Positions 1-8,459 of a stretch of 10,275 nt of DNA are shown in pieces. A program made the translations under genes and the position numbers. This DNA is from Xanthobacteraceae bacterium (GTDB lineage Bacteria > Pseudomonadota > Alphaproteobacteria > Rhizobiales > Xanthobacteraceae), in NCBI GenBank assembly GCA_030043335.1, contig JASHXX010000181.1, positions 1 through 10,275 on the forward strand, in the 5' to 3' direction. The notes beneath the pieces are model-generated. The model was given only the letters and a program-made list of their open reading frames with translations, ran no database searches and had not been told where the DNA came from. Position 1 is the first letter of the stretch; each line of letters starts with the position of its first letter.

Positions 1-118
1 CCAAGGCCCGCAACAAAACGATCGCCCGCCGCCCGAGCGCTACGGGCTCGCTGCCGCGGAACAGTAGATCGTTCTCCGCATCCAGGTGAAAAGGTCCGAG
101 CGCGTAAACGTTCGGCAT
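1..118 (-). CDS. Winged-helix (OmpR/CadC-type) transcriptional regulator, N-terminal fragment
   Basis: Only the first 39 codons lie in the window; the gene continues past the left edge. The start is ATG at 118-116, preceded by a GAAAGAG-like purine stretch about 7 nt upstream. The protein begins MPNVYALGPFHLDAENDLLF and continues with RGSEPVALGRRAIVLLRAL. This is the pattern of the N-terminal beta-sheet and first helix of an OmpR-type (Trans_reg_C) winged helix, as in CadC-like regulators and in proteins that join this domain to TPR, TolB-like or cyclase domains. A winged helix at the very N-terminus, with no receiver domain before it, argues against an ordinary response regulator. The C-terminal output or sensing domain cannot be seen, so targets are unknown. 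A group II intron lies 74 bp upstream, in or near its promoter region. Confidence 0.7.
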   Translation of the reverse strand, partial: MPNVYALGPFHLDAENDLLFRGSEPVALGRRAIVLLRAL

Positions 119-559
119 GGCCTAGCTCTTTCGGGTGAGAGAGAGCAGGAACTGTTTTAACCCCATTTCGGGCAACTTTGTAGGTTTTCGGAGTGCGCCG
201 GGAGACCGGCAAGGAGTAGAGGGTGCAAGTCCCTTACGGTGAAGGAGTAGCGACCCACATCGGCCCTGAGCCGTGCGCCGTCGTCCGCAAGGGCGGGGGT
301 GAAGCGTCGGCAGGGGAGTGCACAGGCCAGCCATTGAGCCGCGAAAGACCTATCATCCCGGGTGCCGACACAGTTCCGAATGTGGAAGGCCACACGCACG
401 GGCGCGCCGTTTGCGAGCGCCCGGACGATCCGGCGTGGTCACAGACCCTGGCATGTGCAGAAGCTTCTTGTACGGGAACCGGGAGGTCCCACGGCCGACC
501 GCCAGCGCTGATGAGCGTGCTGTTGCGGTTCGCATCGGGAAGGCGAGGAGCCGAAGCCG

Positions 560-2036
560 ATGATGCACGACCGTGGGAAGTCTGACTCCGCCGTAGTAGC
601 CGTGAAGCCGACGAACAATGCCGGGCAACCGGCGGCGGAGCCGGTGGAGCCAAGGGCGCAGACCAAGCGGAACGCAGGCGAGCAAAGCACACACCGGACA
701 CTGGGCCGGGCTCGTGTGACCCAGGCGCTCGCTCGCGTACGGAAAGCAGCTCAGCAAAGGAGGAAGGAGAAGTTCACCGCGCTCTACCACCACCTCAGCA
801 TCGATCTTCTCCGAGAGGCGTTCCTCGCGCTCAAGCGCGACGCCGCCCCAGGGACGGACGGTCTGACGTGGCAGACCTATGCCGCAGACCTTGAGCACAA
901 CCTTACTGATCTGCATGCACGGGTCCATCGGGGAGCATACCGGGCATCGCCGTCGCGCCGGACGTACATACCGAAAGCGGACGGGCGGCAAAGGCCCTTG
1001 GCGGTCGGCGCTTGAGGACAAGATCGTCCAGAGAGCGACTGTTGCGGTGCTGAACTGCGTTTACGAGGAAGAGTTCCTCGGGTTCAGCTATGGCTTCCGG
1101 CCGAAGCGTGGCCAGCACGATGCGCTGGACGCTCTGGCGGTCGGGATCACCGATAAGAAGGTGAATTTCATTGTTGACGCGGATGTTCGATCCTTTTTCG
1201 ACGAAGTCAGCCAAAGTTGGCTGATCCGTTTTGTCGAGCATCGGATCGCCGATCCACGCATCATCCGCCTGATCCAGAAATGGCTGAAGGCGGGCGTGCT
1301 GGAGGACGGGGTCGTCACAGTCAGTGAAAAGGGGACGGGGCAGGGGTCGGTGATTTCGCCACTGCTCGCCAATGTCTACCTGCACTACGGGTTCGATCTG
1401 TGGGCCGAGCGCTGGAGACGGCACGAGGCCACGGGTGGAATGATGATCGTGCGGTATGCCGACGATATCGTCGTTGGCTTTGCGCACGAGGTCGATGCCC
1501 GGCGCTTCTGGGACGCGATGCGCCAGCGGTTTGAGGAGTTTGCGCTGTCGCTACATCCGGAGAAGACCCGCCTGATCGAGTTCGGACGCCACGCGGCGGA
1601 CCGGCGCGGCCAGCGCGGGCTCGGCAAACCGGACACCTTCAATTTCCTGGGTTTCACCCACATCTGCGGACGTTCTCGTCACGGCAAGTTCCTTCTCAAG
1701 AGGAAATCCCGGCGAGACCGCATGCGGGACAAGCTCAAGGAGATCAAGGAGGGGATGCGACAGCGGATGCATCAGCCGATCCCCGAGCAGGGGCGCTGGC
1801 TGGCGCAGGTTGTCAGAGGCTATTTCGCTTATCACGCCGTGCCAACCAACTCGGCATCGATCGGAGCGTTCCGCCATCACGTGGTTGACCTCTGGCGCTG
1901 CTCGCTGTCGCGACGCAGTCAGCACGGTGGGATCACTTGGCAGCGGATCAAGCAGATCGCTGATGGCTGGCTCCCTCAACCGACCATCCTTCTTCCGTGG
2001 CCGCAGCAGCGCTTTGCCGTCAAACACTCAAGGTAG
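560..2036 (+). pseudogene. ltrA: Group II intron reverse transcriptase/maturase, frameshifted
   Basis: The intact protein would be about 492 residues. The first part (ATG at 560, GAGGAG 545-550 upstream) runs through GTDGLTW and YIPKADGRQRPL and then stops at TGA 1013-1015. The reading continues one frame over with LEDKIVQRA (from 1011), FSYGFRPKRGQHDAL, FIVDADVRSFFDEV, GTGQGSVISPLLANVYL, the polymerase active-site motif YADD (1455-1466), FALSLHPEKTRLIEFG and FNFLGFTH, followed by the maturase (X) region. These are reverse transcriptase blocks 0 to 7 in order. No HNH endonuclease domain follows; the ORF ends right at domain V. The break falls between TTG (998-1000) and CTT (1011-1013), where 10 nt stand in place of a multiple of three. 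Family members as I know them read roughly RPLGVAALEDK here, so a 2-nt deletion is the simplest explanation. As read, the protein lacks the catalytic fingers and palm. A sequencing error is the alternative. Confidence 0.85.
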
Positions 2037-2106
2037 GAGCCGTATGCCCGAATTGGGCACGTACGGATCTGTGCGGGGGGCGGTTGGCAACAGCCGTCCC
2101 TACCGC
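2037..2106 (+). ncRNA. Group II intron domains V and VI
   Basis: Domain V spans 2037-2070. It carries the catalytic AGC triad at 2038-2040, a lower stem GAGCCGTA (2037-2044) against TACGGATC (2062-2069), a two-base CG bulge (2060-2061) and an upper stem TGCCC/GGGCA around a GAATT loop. Domain VI spans 2073-2106. GCGG (2073-2076) pairs with CCGC (2103-2106), and a 10-bp helix (2077-2086 with 2091-2100) is capped by GCAA. T2101 and A2102 are left unpaired opposite the junction; A2102 is the expected branch-point adenosine, 7-9 nt from the 3' end. The catalytic RNA core therefore looks intact even though the maturase frame is broken. Confidence 0.85.
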
Positions 2107-2259
2107 GAATGCCGGCCACCGCAATGTATCAGCGCGCTCTGGGGCCGGCGTCCGAAAGCCTCCAGGGAAGGAACCCGCGGTGGGCGACGTGGTTAGCGCT
2201 ACGACCCGCCGTTGACGCGGACGTGCCAGCGAACGGGGCGCCCGGCGGTTCCCGCGCGC

Positions 2260-2752
2260 CTACTGCGCTCCGGCGGTGGTCGTGGGGTCGCGAAAGGCCG
2301 GGATACCCGCTTTTGGCAAACCGGTCGAGGTCTTCGCGCTGGACGTCGAACGGGGTCGCGCAAAAGACGCGGTCGAGGCCGGGATCTCGACCGCCCTTTG
2401 GCGCTTCGATGATGTCCTCGAGCCGGCCGGCGAGGAAGCCACCGGCCTTCACCGCATCCTTGATCGTCGGCAAACGCACGCTGCCGACCAGCCGCGGGTC
2501 GCGCATTACCGCAATCTCTCGCCGGTCAGCGCCCGCACAAGGCGCAATTCGCCGAACATCTTCATGTTCTCTTCGCAATGCGGCCCGGCCTCGCGGATCG
2601 GCTGCTCGCTGCTGGAGGAGATGTGGGACTGGTAGCCGAGCACCAGCCCTCGCCCAATTCGAGCTTAATGCCGCGCCGAGCGTAAAGCGGCCTGAAAGCC
2701 GAGCATGTGCCGCTCGACCGCGCCGCCCTCGGCCGACCCGCGGCCGACACCA
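2260..2752 (-). pseudogene. Remnant of a probable luciferase-like (LLM class) flavin-dependent oxidoreductase
   Basis: No single frame is open, but a continuous protein-like reading hops between the three minus-strand frames. In order it gives KRLGVGRGSAEGGAVERHML, then LYARRGIKLELGEG, then LGYQSHISSSSEQPIREAG, ENMKMFGELRLVRALTGE, EIAVMRDPRLVGSVRLPTI, KDAVKAGGFLAGRLEDIIEA, RVFCATPFDVQREDLDRFAK and finally IPAFRDPTTTAGAQ with a stop at 2260-2262. The glycine-rich GVGRGS segment, the AGRLEDIIEA segment and a terminal FAK-x-IPAFR-like ending resemble the C-terminal half of bacterial-luciferase-family flavin monooxygenases. I am more certain that this is a decayed coding sequence than of its family. 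At least three single-base frame changes are needed, and no N-terminal half is visible above about 2752. It lies downstream of pckA on the same strand. Confidence 0.55.
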
Positions 2753-2961
2753 AGCCGTTTCCTGATGCTTACGTTTTGCGCTGTCCCGACACGACCCAAG
2801 GCGTCGCCTGGCCCTCTCTTACCCGGAACGCTATGTCGCTGACCACGATCCGCGACTTGAGAACCAAGCCGCCTCTGCGTTCCCTCCCCCGGGTGAGCGG
2901 TCCAAAGGGCGGCGCCGGGTCGGGCGGCCTACACGCCGCCTCCGCGACACGACTGTCCGCA
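2753..2961. other. Non-coding stretch between pckA and the pseudogene
   Basis: I see no convincing gene here on either strand. The short open frames lack family motifs and are probably shadows. The stretch may include eroded N-terminal sequence of the flavin-oxidoreductase remnant, but no recognisable motif survives. Its only structure is a small GC hairpin next to the pckA stop codon. Confidence 0.4.
2923..2940 (-). terminator. Possible terminator-like hairpin downstream of pckA
   Basis: GGCGGC (2923-2928) and GCCGCC (2935-2940) form a perfect 6-bp stem around a 6-nt loop, about 21 nt beyond the pckA stop codon. There is no U-tract after the stem in the direction of pckA transcription, so it is not a classical intrinsic terminator. 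It could serve as an RNA 3'-end stabiliser or be chance in GC-rich sequence. Confidence 0.22.
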
Positions 2962-4575
2962 TCACGGCGCGGGATGGACCGCGGCCTCCTTTACCTCATC
3001 GCTGACAAACGGCTCGAATTCACCGAAATTCTCGGCAAAGCGATGCGTCAGCTCCCGTGCGGTATCGTCATAGGCGCGCTTGTCGGACCAGGTGCTGCGG
3101 GGGTCGAGCACCTCGCTCGGAACGTCGGGACAGCTTTCCGGCACCATCAGGCCGAAATTCGCCTCGCGTCGCACCGGCACTTGCGTCAGGCGCCCGTCGA
3201 GCGCCGCGCGTAGCAGCGCGCGTGTATAGGCGATCGGCATGCGTCTGCCGACGCCGTAAGTGCCGCCCGACCACCCGGTGTTGACGAGCCAGCACTGCGA
3301 GCGGTGACGCTTGATCCGCTCTCCGAGCAATTCGGCGTAGACCGCTGGATGGCGCGGCATGAACGGTGCCCCAAAGCAGGTCGAAAACGTCGCTTCTGGG
3401 GCGTTGCCAAGGCCCTTTTCGGTTCCGGCGACGCGCGCCGTATAGCCCGACAAGAAGTGGTACATCGCCTGCTCGGCGGTCAATTTGGCGATCGGCGGCA
3501 TGACGCCGAACGCGTCCGCGGTTAGCATCAAGACATTGGCCGGATGCGGCCCGAGCCCCTTCGGGTCGGCATTCGGGATGAAGTCGATCGGATAGCAGGC
3601 GCGGGTGTTTTCGGTCAGGCTGTCGTCGTCGACATCGGGCAGACGCGTGGCCGGATCGACCACGACGTTTTCGAGCACTGTGCCAAACCGGCCGATCGTC
3701 GCGTAGATCTCGGGCTCGGCGGTTGGTGACAGATGGATCACCTTGGCGTAGCAGCCGCCCTCGAAATTGAAGATGCCATTGTCGCTCCAGCCGTGCTCGT
3801 CATCGCCGATCAACGTGCGCGCGTTGTCCGCCGACAACGTCGTCTTGCCGGTCCCCGACAGCCCGAAAAAGATCGCGGCGTCGCCTTTTGGTCCGACATT
3901 GGCAGAGGCATGCATCGGCAGCACACCGCGCGCCGGGAGTACGAAATTGAGATAGCCGAAGACCGATTTCTTGATTTCGCCAGCATAGGCCGTGCCGCCG
4001 ATCAACACCAGCCCGCGCGCGAAATTGACAAAGATGAAGACGTCGGAATTGATCCCGTCGGTTTCGGCCAGCGCGCGAAAAGCAGGGGCGTGCAAAATGG
4101 TAAAGGCGGGCTCGAACCCGGCCAGCTCCTCAACCGGCGGCCGAATGAACATGTTGCGGGAGAACAGGCTGTGCCAAGCGCTGTCTGTGACGACGCGCAC
4201 TGGCAGGCGATAGGCCGGGTCGGCCCCGGCGTAGAGGTCCTGCACGTAGAGCTCACGGCGCTGGAAATAGGCCAGCATGCGCTGGTGCAGACTGTCAAAA
4301 CGCTCGGGCGGGACCGGCTGGTTGATCGCTCCCCACCATACCGTTTCTTTGGTGCCGGGTTCCTCGACGATATATTTGTCGCGCGGCGTCCTGCCGGTAA
4401 AAGCCCCGGTATTGACCGAAAAACTGCCGCCGGCGACAACCTCGCCCTCGCAGCGGCGCACCGCGTGCTCATAGAGCACCGGGACCGACAAATTCCAATG
4501 CTCTGCCTCGAGGTGCCGCATGCCCTGGCGGTCGAGCCCGAAACGGCTCCTCATCTCGGTCGGATCGCCCTTCAT
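2962..4575 (-). CDS. pckA: Phosphoenolpyruvate carboxykinase (ATP)
   Basis: This cytosolic enzyme converts oxaloacetate and ATP to phosphoenolpyruvate, CO2 and ADP (EC 4.1.1.49), the first committed step of gluconeogenesis from organic acids. The product is 537 residues, full length for the ATP-dependent family. Visible motifs are [10 protein letters not shown] (61-70) with the substrate-binding arginine, the metal-ligand region around K202/K203 ([12 protein letters not shown]) and H222 (MHASANVG), the P-loop [11 protein letters not shown] (238-248), and the kinase-2/signature segment LIGDDEHGW (255-263) with metal-binding aspartates. ATG at 4575-4573 is chosen because GGAGGA (4584-4589) lies 8 nt upstream. 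An internal Met8 is less likely. The gene is preceded on the same strand by the HugZ-like gene, with a 108-bp gap holding a promoter candidate. In related bacteria pckA sits next to chvI, and acid induction through ChvG/ChvI is reported for Agrobacterium; the same control here is inference. Confidence 0.97.
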   Translation of the reverse strand: MKGDPTEMRSRFGLDRQGMRHLEAEHWNLSVPVLYEHAVRRCEGEVVAGGSFSVNTGAFTGRTPRDKYIVEEPGTKETVWWGAINQPVPPERFDSLHQRMLAYFQRRELYVQDLYAGADPAYRLPVRVVTDSAWHSLFSRNMFIRPPVEELAGFEPAFTILHAPAFRALAETDGINSDVFIFVNFARGLVLIGGTAYAGEIKKSVFGYLNFVLPARGVLPMHASANVGPKGDAAIFFGLSGTGKTTLSADNARTLIGDDEHGWSDNGIFNFEGGCYAKVIHLSPTAEPEIYATIGRFGTVLENVVVDPATRLPDVDDDSLTENTRACYPIDFIPNADPKGLGPHPANVLMLTADAFGVMPPIAKLTAEQAMYHFLSGYTARVAGTEKGLGNAPEATFSTCFGAPFMPRHPAVYAELLGERIKRHRSQCWLVNTGWSGGTYGVGRRMPIAYTRALLRAALDGRLTQVPVRREANFGLMVPESCPDVPSEVLDPRSTWSDKRAYDDTARELTHRFAENFGEFEPFVSDEVKEAAVHPAP

Positions 4576-4635
4576 TTGACGTTTCCTCCGTTTTTGGCGT
4601 GCCAGAAGCCGCCCCAGCGGCCCAGCCGGATGCCC

Positions 4636-4664
4636 GCGCTACCACATACGTGCGATCCTGTCAA
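4636..4664 (-). promoter_or_regulatory. Candidate sigma-70-type promoter of pckA
   Basis: On the minus strand a perfect TTGACA (-35, bases 4664-4659) is followed after 17 nt by TAGCGC (-10, bases 4641-4636). The -35 and the spacing are ideal; the -10 matches the consensus poorly. It lies in the gap between the upstream HugZ-like gene and pckA, about 60 nt before the pckA start codon, so pckA need not depend on read-through. Confidence 0.4.
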
Positions 4665-4683
4665 AGTGCACGCAACGACTGCG

Positions 4684-5400
4684 CTAGGAACGGGCCTCTT
4701 CGGTCAGCCGAACGAGCGCTGCGCGGGCCTCTTCGGCGGTTACGACCGGCGCCGCAAAATCGAGGCGCGCGGTCTCGCTACCGCAACGCAGATCCACACC
4801 TTCCGGATCGATGCCGGTCATCCGCCAGCCGGTTTGCGCGCGACCGAGCAATCGCTGCGCATAAAGATTGATCGCGGTGTCATGATCTGAGTTCATGTGC
4901 GAGAGGATCGCGGGCTCGGCCTCGGCAAGTGCTGCGACATCGGCCGAGACGCGCAGGTTGGCGCCATCGATCCATTGGATCCGGCCGAACCCCGCGACGA
5001 GATGAGCGCGCTCCACGGTCATCCGGTAAAGACGGAAATCGGCAAAGCTGGCGTAATGTGCACTTGACGGATGGCGTGCGGCGAACCGCGCGACAAGGCG
5101 CCCGTCGGTGACGATGCCGGCCTGTCCGAGCACGGTCAATCGCGGGCCGTCGAGCCGATCGGTATGACCCTCGGTGCCGTCGAACAAGAGCGCAACGCGC
5201 GGGTCGAAGGCGATGTTGCGGCTGTGCTGCGCCAGATCGGAGAGCAGCAGCAGCGGGGTTGCGTCGAGATCGAGTCCCACCAGCACCAAAGACACGTAGG
5301 GCGCGCCGCGAAGGCTGGTCGCCAGTGCGCCGCGCTCGCAACGACGCATCAGCCGTCGCCCGAGTGCCGCGGCATCGCGGCTCGATTCTCGATCACTCAC
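4684..5400 (-). CDS. HugZ/pyridoxamine 5'-phosphate oxidase-like FMN split-barrel protein with DUF2470 domain
   Basis: The N-terminal part has the split beta-barrel pattern of the pyridoxamine-phosphate-oxidase-like family (RRCERGALATSLRGAPYVSL, LLSDLAQHSRNIAFDPRVAL). The C-terminal part begins AILSHMNSDHDTAINLYAQR, the histidine-containing signature of DUF2470. This two-domain layout is that of HugZ-type haem-utilisation proteins and many uncharacterised alphaproteobacterial homologues, which bind haem or flavin. The precise reaction cannot be assigned. I chose GTG at 5400, giving an N-terminus MSDRESSRDAAALG and 238 residues. A GTG seven codons upstream (5421) is also open, neither start has a good Shine-Dalgarno sequence, and an in-frame TAG lies further upstream. 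It is transcribed away from chvI and toward pckA. Confidence 0.85.
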   Translation of the reverse strand: MSDRESSRDAAALGRRLMRRCERGALATSLRGAPYVSLVLVGLDLDATPLLLLSDLAQHSRNIAFDPRVALLFDGTEGHTDRLDGPRLTVLGQAGIVTDGRLVARFAARHPSSAHYASFADFRLYRMTVERAHLVAGFGRIQWIDGANLRVSADVAALAEAEPAILSHMNSDHDTAINLYAQRLLGRAQTGWRMTGIDPEGVDLRCGSETARLDFAAPVVTAEEARAALVRLTEEARS

Positions 5401-5594
5401 GCCGCAGATCCGCAGCGGCACCGGTGCGGCGCCGGACGAGCAGACGCGCTAAGGCGGGTATATTCGCGAAATCGAGCGTCGTACAATAGGACAGTCATCT
5501 CCGGGTTGGTCGAAGCCGGAAAATGGCCATATTTAACAAAGACAGCATCCGTGCTGGTCCGACGGACCCGCCACAAGTTCATTGGGGGTAAAAA
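5401..5594. promoter_or_regulatory. Divergent intergenic promoter region (HugZ-like gene / chvI)
   Basis: This 194-bp gap is more AT-rich than its surroundings and must hold promoters for both divergent units. On the minus strand, TTGTAC (5486-5481) is followed after 16-17 nt by an AATATAC stretch (5464-5458), a weak candidate for the HugZ-like gene. On the plus strand, TTGGTC (5506-5511) with CATATT (5528-5533) at 16-nt spacing is an even weaker candidate for chvI. No clear operator repeats or riboswitch fold were seen. Autoregulation by the response regulator is common for this family but is not shown by the sequence. Confidence 0.35.
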
Positions 5595-6293
5595 GTGGCG
5601 AACACTATTGCTCTTGTTGATGACGACCGCAACATCCTGACCTCTGTATCGATTGCGCTCGAAGCTGAGGGGTTTCTGGTGCGTTGCTATAGCGACGGGG
5701 CGGAAGCGTTGAAGGGGATCAGCGCCCAGCCGGTCGATATCGCGGTGCTCGACATTAAGATGCCGCGCATGGACGGGATGGAGTTGCTCGAACAATTACG
5801 CCGGCTGAGCCACATTCCGGTGATCTTTTTGACCTCCAAGGACGACGAGGTCGATGAGCTGCTCGGGCTGCGGATGGGGGCCGACGATTATATCAAGAAG
5901 CCGTTTTCGCAGCGGCTGTTGATCGAACGCATCCGCGCGCTGATCCGTCGCGGCGAGCTGGCCCGCGAGCGCGGCGACCAGCAGAGCGAGCCGGTCGTCG
6001 TGCGCGGGCGACTGGTCCTCGACCCGGCACGCCACATGTGTACTTGGAGCAATCAGCCGGTCGAATTGACGGTGACCGAGTTCCTAATCCTCAAGTCGCT
6101 TGCTCACCGCCCGGGGCATGTCAAGAGCCGCGACCAGTTGATGGACGCTGCTTATGGCGAACACATCTATGTCGACGACCGCACGATCGACAGCCACATC
6201 AAGCGGCTGAGAAAAAAGTTCAAGGCGGTAGACAGCGAATTCGCTCATATCGAAACCCTCTATGGCGTCGGCTATCGATACCGCGACCGCTGA
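5595..6293 (+). CDS. chvI: ChvI-type response regulator (OmpR family)
   Basis: This is a cytoplasmic DNA-binding response regulator, partner of the downstream sensor kinase. At 232 residues it has two domains. The receiver (about 4-120) carries the acidic pocket VDDD (8-11), phospho-acceptor D53 in [12 protein letters not shown]80 in FLTSK, Y99 and K102 in DDYIKKPF. The OmpR winged helix (about 133-230) carries [37 protein letters not shown] and the terminal YGVGYRY. The start is GTG 5595, with GGGGGT (5584-5589) as ribosome binding site; the N-terminus [11 protein letters not shown] fits the family. In alphaproteobacteria ChvI controls envelope, acid-stress and host-interaction genes. The ChvI assignment rests on sequence pattern plus the hprK/PTS neighbourhood. 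Its 3' end overlaps the kinase gene by 32 bases. Confidence 0.93.
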   Translation: MANTIALVDDDRNILTSVSIALEAEGFLVRCYSDGAEALKGISAQPVDIAVLDIKMPRMDGMELLEQLRRLSHIPVIFLTSKDDEVDELLGLRMGADDYIKKPFSQRLLIERIRALIRRGELARERGDQQSEPVVVRGRLVLDPARHMCTWSNQPVELTVTEFLILKSLAHRPGHVKSRDQLMDAAYGEHIYVDDRTIDSHIKRLRKKFKAVDSEFAHIETLYGVGYRYRDR

Positions 6294-8010
6294 CCCGGCC
6301 AATCCTTCGAGCGCGCTTGCGGCGCCGGCGAACTTAGCACTCGGCGACCGCACGGAAACGGGTCCGGCGCTCGGCCCAGAGCCCGTCCGACTAGTCGTGG
6401 GCCGGTGGCACGGCCGCGTCAGGCGGCCAGTCTCGCCGCTGACGTTGCGCATCCTTGCCGTTAACGTTCTGGCGCTGGCGCTGCTCGCCGGCGGGTTTCT
6501 TTATCTCGGCAAATACCACGCCGGCCTGGTCGCGCAGCAGATCGAGTCGTTGCGAACGCAGGGAGAGGTTTTTGCCGCGGCCCTCGGTGAGGGAGCGGTG
6601 CTCGATTCCGCGGATGAGGGCGAGGTGCTGCTGCCGGATCTCGCTCGCCAGATGATGCGGCGGCTCGTTGCGCCAACCAAAACGCGGGCGCGCCTGTTCG
6701 ATATCAGGGGCGACATCATCGCCGACAGCCGCGTATTGCGCGGGCCGGGTGGGGCAATTCAGGTTACCGAGCTGCCGCCGCCGGATAACGAGGGTGTGAT
6801 CCGCAAATTGATCGACCGGGTCTACGACTGGGTGGTCGACATCCTTCCCCGCCACAGCCGCTACCCGGCGTACCGCGAAAGCTTTTCGCCGCACGCCTCC
6901 GATTATTCCGAGGTGCAGCGCGCGCTCGCCGGCGAGACCAGCGCGATGATCAGGCGCGACCCCGCGACCGGCGAATTTGTGCTGAGCGTCGCCATTCCGG
7001 TGCAGCGTTACAAGCAAGTCCTGGGCGCGCTGATGTTGTCGACCAACAGCAATGAGATTGAGGAGGAGGTGCGCACGGTGCGGTTTGAGTTGCTGCGCAT
7101 CTTTGCCGCAGCGCTCTTGGTCACCGTATTGATGTCGCTCTATCTTGCCGGCACCATCGCGCGGCCGATCCGCCGTCTTGCGGCCGCGGCCGAGCGCAGC
7201 CGCGGCCGCGGCGCCCGCGTCGAAATTCCCGATTTTACCCGGCGGGGCGATGAGATCGGCGACCTTTCGGGTTCGTTGCGCGAGATGACCGACGCGTTGT
7301 GGCAGCGAATGAGCGCGATCGAGCGTTTTGCCGCCGATGTCGCGCACGAGATCAAGAACCCGCTGAGTTCGCTGAAGAGCGCGGTCGAGACCGCGGTTCG
7401 GCTCGAAGACCCGGCGACCCAGCGCCGGCTGATGGCGATCATTCTGGACGATGTCGGTCGGCTCGACCGGCTAATCACCGATATCTCCGACGCCTCGCGG
7501 CTCGATGCGGAGCTGAGCCGGCTCGAATTGGGGCCGGTCGACGTCGCGGCAATGCTGCGAGCGCTGGTCGACGTGCACGAGGCGACGCGGAGCGGCGATC
7601 GGCCAAGGCTTGTTCTCGACCTGCCGGAACGCGGCCGCGCCTTGACGGTGCCGGGGATCGAGACCCGTCTCTCCCAGGTTTTCTTGAATGTGATCGCCAA
7701 CGCCGTGTCATTCACTCCGCCCGACAGCGAAATCCGATTGACCGCGCGGCATGATGGGCGCGCCGTGCTGATTACCGTGGACGATTGTGGACCTGGCATC
7801 CCGGCGGACAAATTGACCGCGATATTCAACCGCTTTTACAGTGAACGTCCGGCGGGCGAAAAATTTGGGACCCACTCGGGCCTGGGATTGTCGATTTCCA
7901 AGCAGATCATCGAGGCCCATCGTGGCATGATCTGGGCCGAAAACCGCAAGGATGCCGACGACGCGGTGGTTGGCGCGCGCTTTTGCATCCGCCTGCCCGC
8001 ACTGCCGTGA
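6262..8010 (+). CDS. chvG: ChvG-type membrane sensor histidine kinase
   Basis: This 582-residue inner-membrane kinase should phosphorylate the ChvI-like regulator. Order: an Ala/Pro-rich cytoplasmic N-terminus (1-58), TM1 (about 60-82), a periplasmic sensing domain (about 84-275, with [20 protein letters not shown]), TM2 (about 278-298), HAMP (about 298-350), the phospho-acceptor H362 in [20 protein letters not shown], the N box around N476-N480 ([12 protein letters not shown]), the G1 box VDDCGPGIP (506-514), the F box [10 protein letters not shown] and the G2 box [10 protein letters not shown] (538-547). All catalytic boxes are intact. ATG 6262 lies inside chvI, and the long low-complexity leader leaves a later start possible (for example a GTG near 6397). 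In relatives ChvG responds to acid and envelope stress, in some species through a periplasmic inhibitor (ExoR). No exoR gene lies in this window. Confidence 0.92.
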   Translation: MASAIDTATADPANPSSALAAPANLALGDRTETGPALGPEPVRLVVGRWHGRVRRPVSPLTLRILAVNVLALALLAGGFLYLGKYHAGLVAQQIESLRTQGEVFAAALGEGAVLDSADEGEVLLPDLARQMMRRLVAPTKTRARLFDIRGDIIADSRVLRGPGGAIQVTELPPPDNEGVIRKLIDRVYDWVVDILPRHSRYPAYRESFSPHASDYSEVQRALAGETSAMIRRDPATGEFVLSVAIPVQRYKQVLGALMLSTNSNEIEEEVRTVRFELLRIFAAALLVTVLMSLYLAGTIARPIRRLAAAAERSRGRGARVEIPDFTRRGDEIGDLSGSLREMTDALWQRMSAIERFAADVAHEIKNPLSSLKSAVETAVRLEDPATQRRLMAIILDDVGRLDRLITDISDASRLDAELSRLELGPVDVAAMLRALVDVHEATRSGDRPRLVLDLPERGRALTVPGIETRLSQVFLNVIANAVSFTPPDSEIRLTARHDGRAVLITVDDCGPGIPADKLTAIFNRFYSERPAGEKFGTHSGLGLSISKQIIEAHRGMIWAENRKDADDAVVGARFCIRLPALP

Positions 8011-8459
8011 CCGACACGCTGTTGCGGCATGCGACTGCGGTGGCCATCGAGGGCGAGGCCGTCCTGCTCCGCGGCCCTCCGGGATCGGGTAAATCAGACT
8101 TGGCGTTGCGCCTGATCGATGGCGGAGCGCAGCTCGTAGCCGATGACCAGACCTTGCTGCGGCGCGCGGGATCGCGCGTTGTGGCAAGCGCTCCACCAGC
8201 GATTTCCGGGCTGATCGAGATCCGCGGGATCGGCATCCTCCGGGTCGACCCAGCCGAGGCAGCGCCGCTCTTTCTGATCGCGGATCTGGCCGCTTCCGGC
8301 GCGATCGAGCGTTTACCCGAGGGGCGTTGCGAAGCCGTGTTGGGGGTCGAAGTGCCGCTGATCACGCTCGCCCCGTTCGAAGCTTCGGCGCCGACAAAGT
8401 TGCGCTTCCTCCGCCGCGCGTTGGCGGCCGATCCGTCCCAGGCTATAATCGGGCGGTGA
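8007..8459 (+). CDS. hprK: HPr kinase/phosphorylase, short alphaproteobacterial form
   Basis: This protein phosphorylates HPr on the regulatory serine, and in many species also removes the phosphate, linking carbon status to PTS phosphorylation. At 150 residues it has only the catalytic domain and lacks the N-terminal domain of the roughly 310-residue Firmicutes enzyme, as is normal in alphaproteobacteria. Visible motifs are the Walker A loop GPPGSGKSD (23-31), the acidic VADDQ (44-48) and the HprK signature region SGLIEIRGIGILRV (67-80), with a C-terminal FEASAPTKLRFLRRAL. GTG 8007 is preferred to the in-frame TTG at 7983 because it overlaps the chvG stop as GTGA and gives the standard N-terminus [14 protein letters not shown]. 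The target serine is present in the HPr encoded downstream (S60). Translation is probably coupled to chvG and to the next gene. Confidence 0.93.
   Translation: MTDTLLRHATAVAIEGEAVLLRGPPGSGKSDLALRLIDGGAQLVADDQTLLRRAGSRVVASAPPAISGLIEIRGIGILRVDPAEAAPLFLIADLAASGAIERLPEGRCEAVLGVEVPLITLAPFEASAPTKLRFLRRALAADPSQAIIGR

Larger units (their letters stand above)
193..2110 (+). mobile_element. Group II intron (ribozyme plus maturase ORF)
   Basis: The element is about 1.9 kb. It begins with the canonical GUGYG 5' end (GTGCG at 193-197) and ends just after a domain VI hairpin, at about 2108-2110. The 5' exon bases TTCGGA (187-192) can pair with TCCGAA (375-380), which sits in an 8-nt loop closed by CACA (369-372) and TGTG (381-384). 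This is the expected arrangement of IBS1 and EBS1 and supports the left boundary. Positions 193-559 are the domain I-III ribozyme part, the maturase ORF occupies 560-2036 in domain IV, and domains V and VI follow at once. The maturase has no C-terminal endonuclease domain. The element is sense on the plus strand, while the flanking genes on both sides are on the minus strand. Because the ORF is frameshifted, the copy probably cannot move on its own. The exact 3' end is uncertain by a few bases. Confidence 0.88.

Noticed and set aside
998..1015. Programmed ribosomal frameshifting in the intron maturase
   Set aside because: There is no slippery heptamer or downstream structure that stands out, and maturases of this family are normally read in one frame; a plain indel is simpler.
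2037..2070. Domain V has a G-A mismatch (2039/2067) beside the catalytic triad and a GAATT rather than GNRA loop
   Set aside because: As far as I recall, this variant is common in the same bacterial intron family, so it is not evidence of ribozyme decay.
1810..2196. Open frames running through the intron 3' end (domains V-VI)
   Set aside because: They translate structured intron RNA, for example a CPNWARTDLCGG-like peptide from domain V, and are not real genes.
3733..4890. A 385-residue open frame on the plus strand opposite pckA
   Set aside because: It is fully antisense to an intact pckA and runs into the HugZ-like gene. It shows no family motif and is explained by high-GC codon bias.
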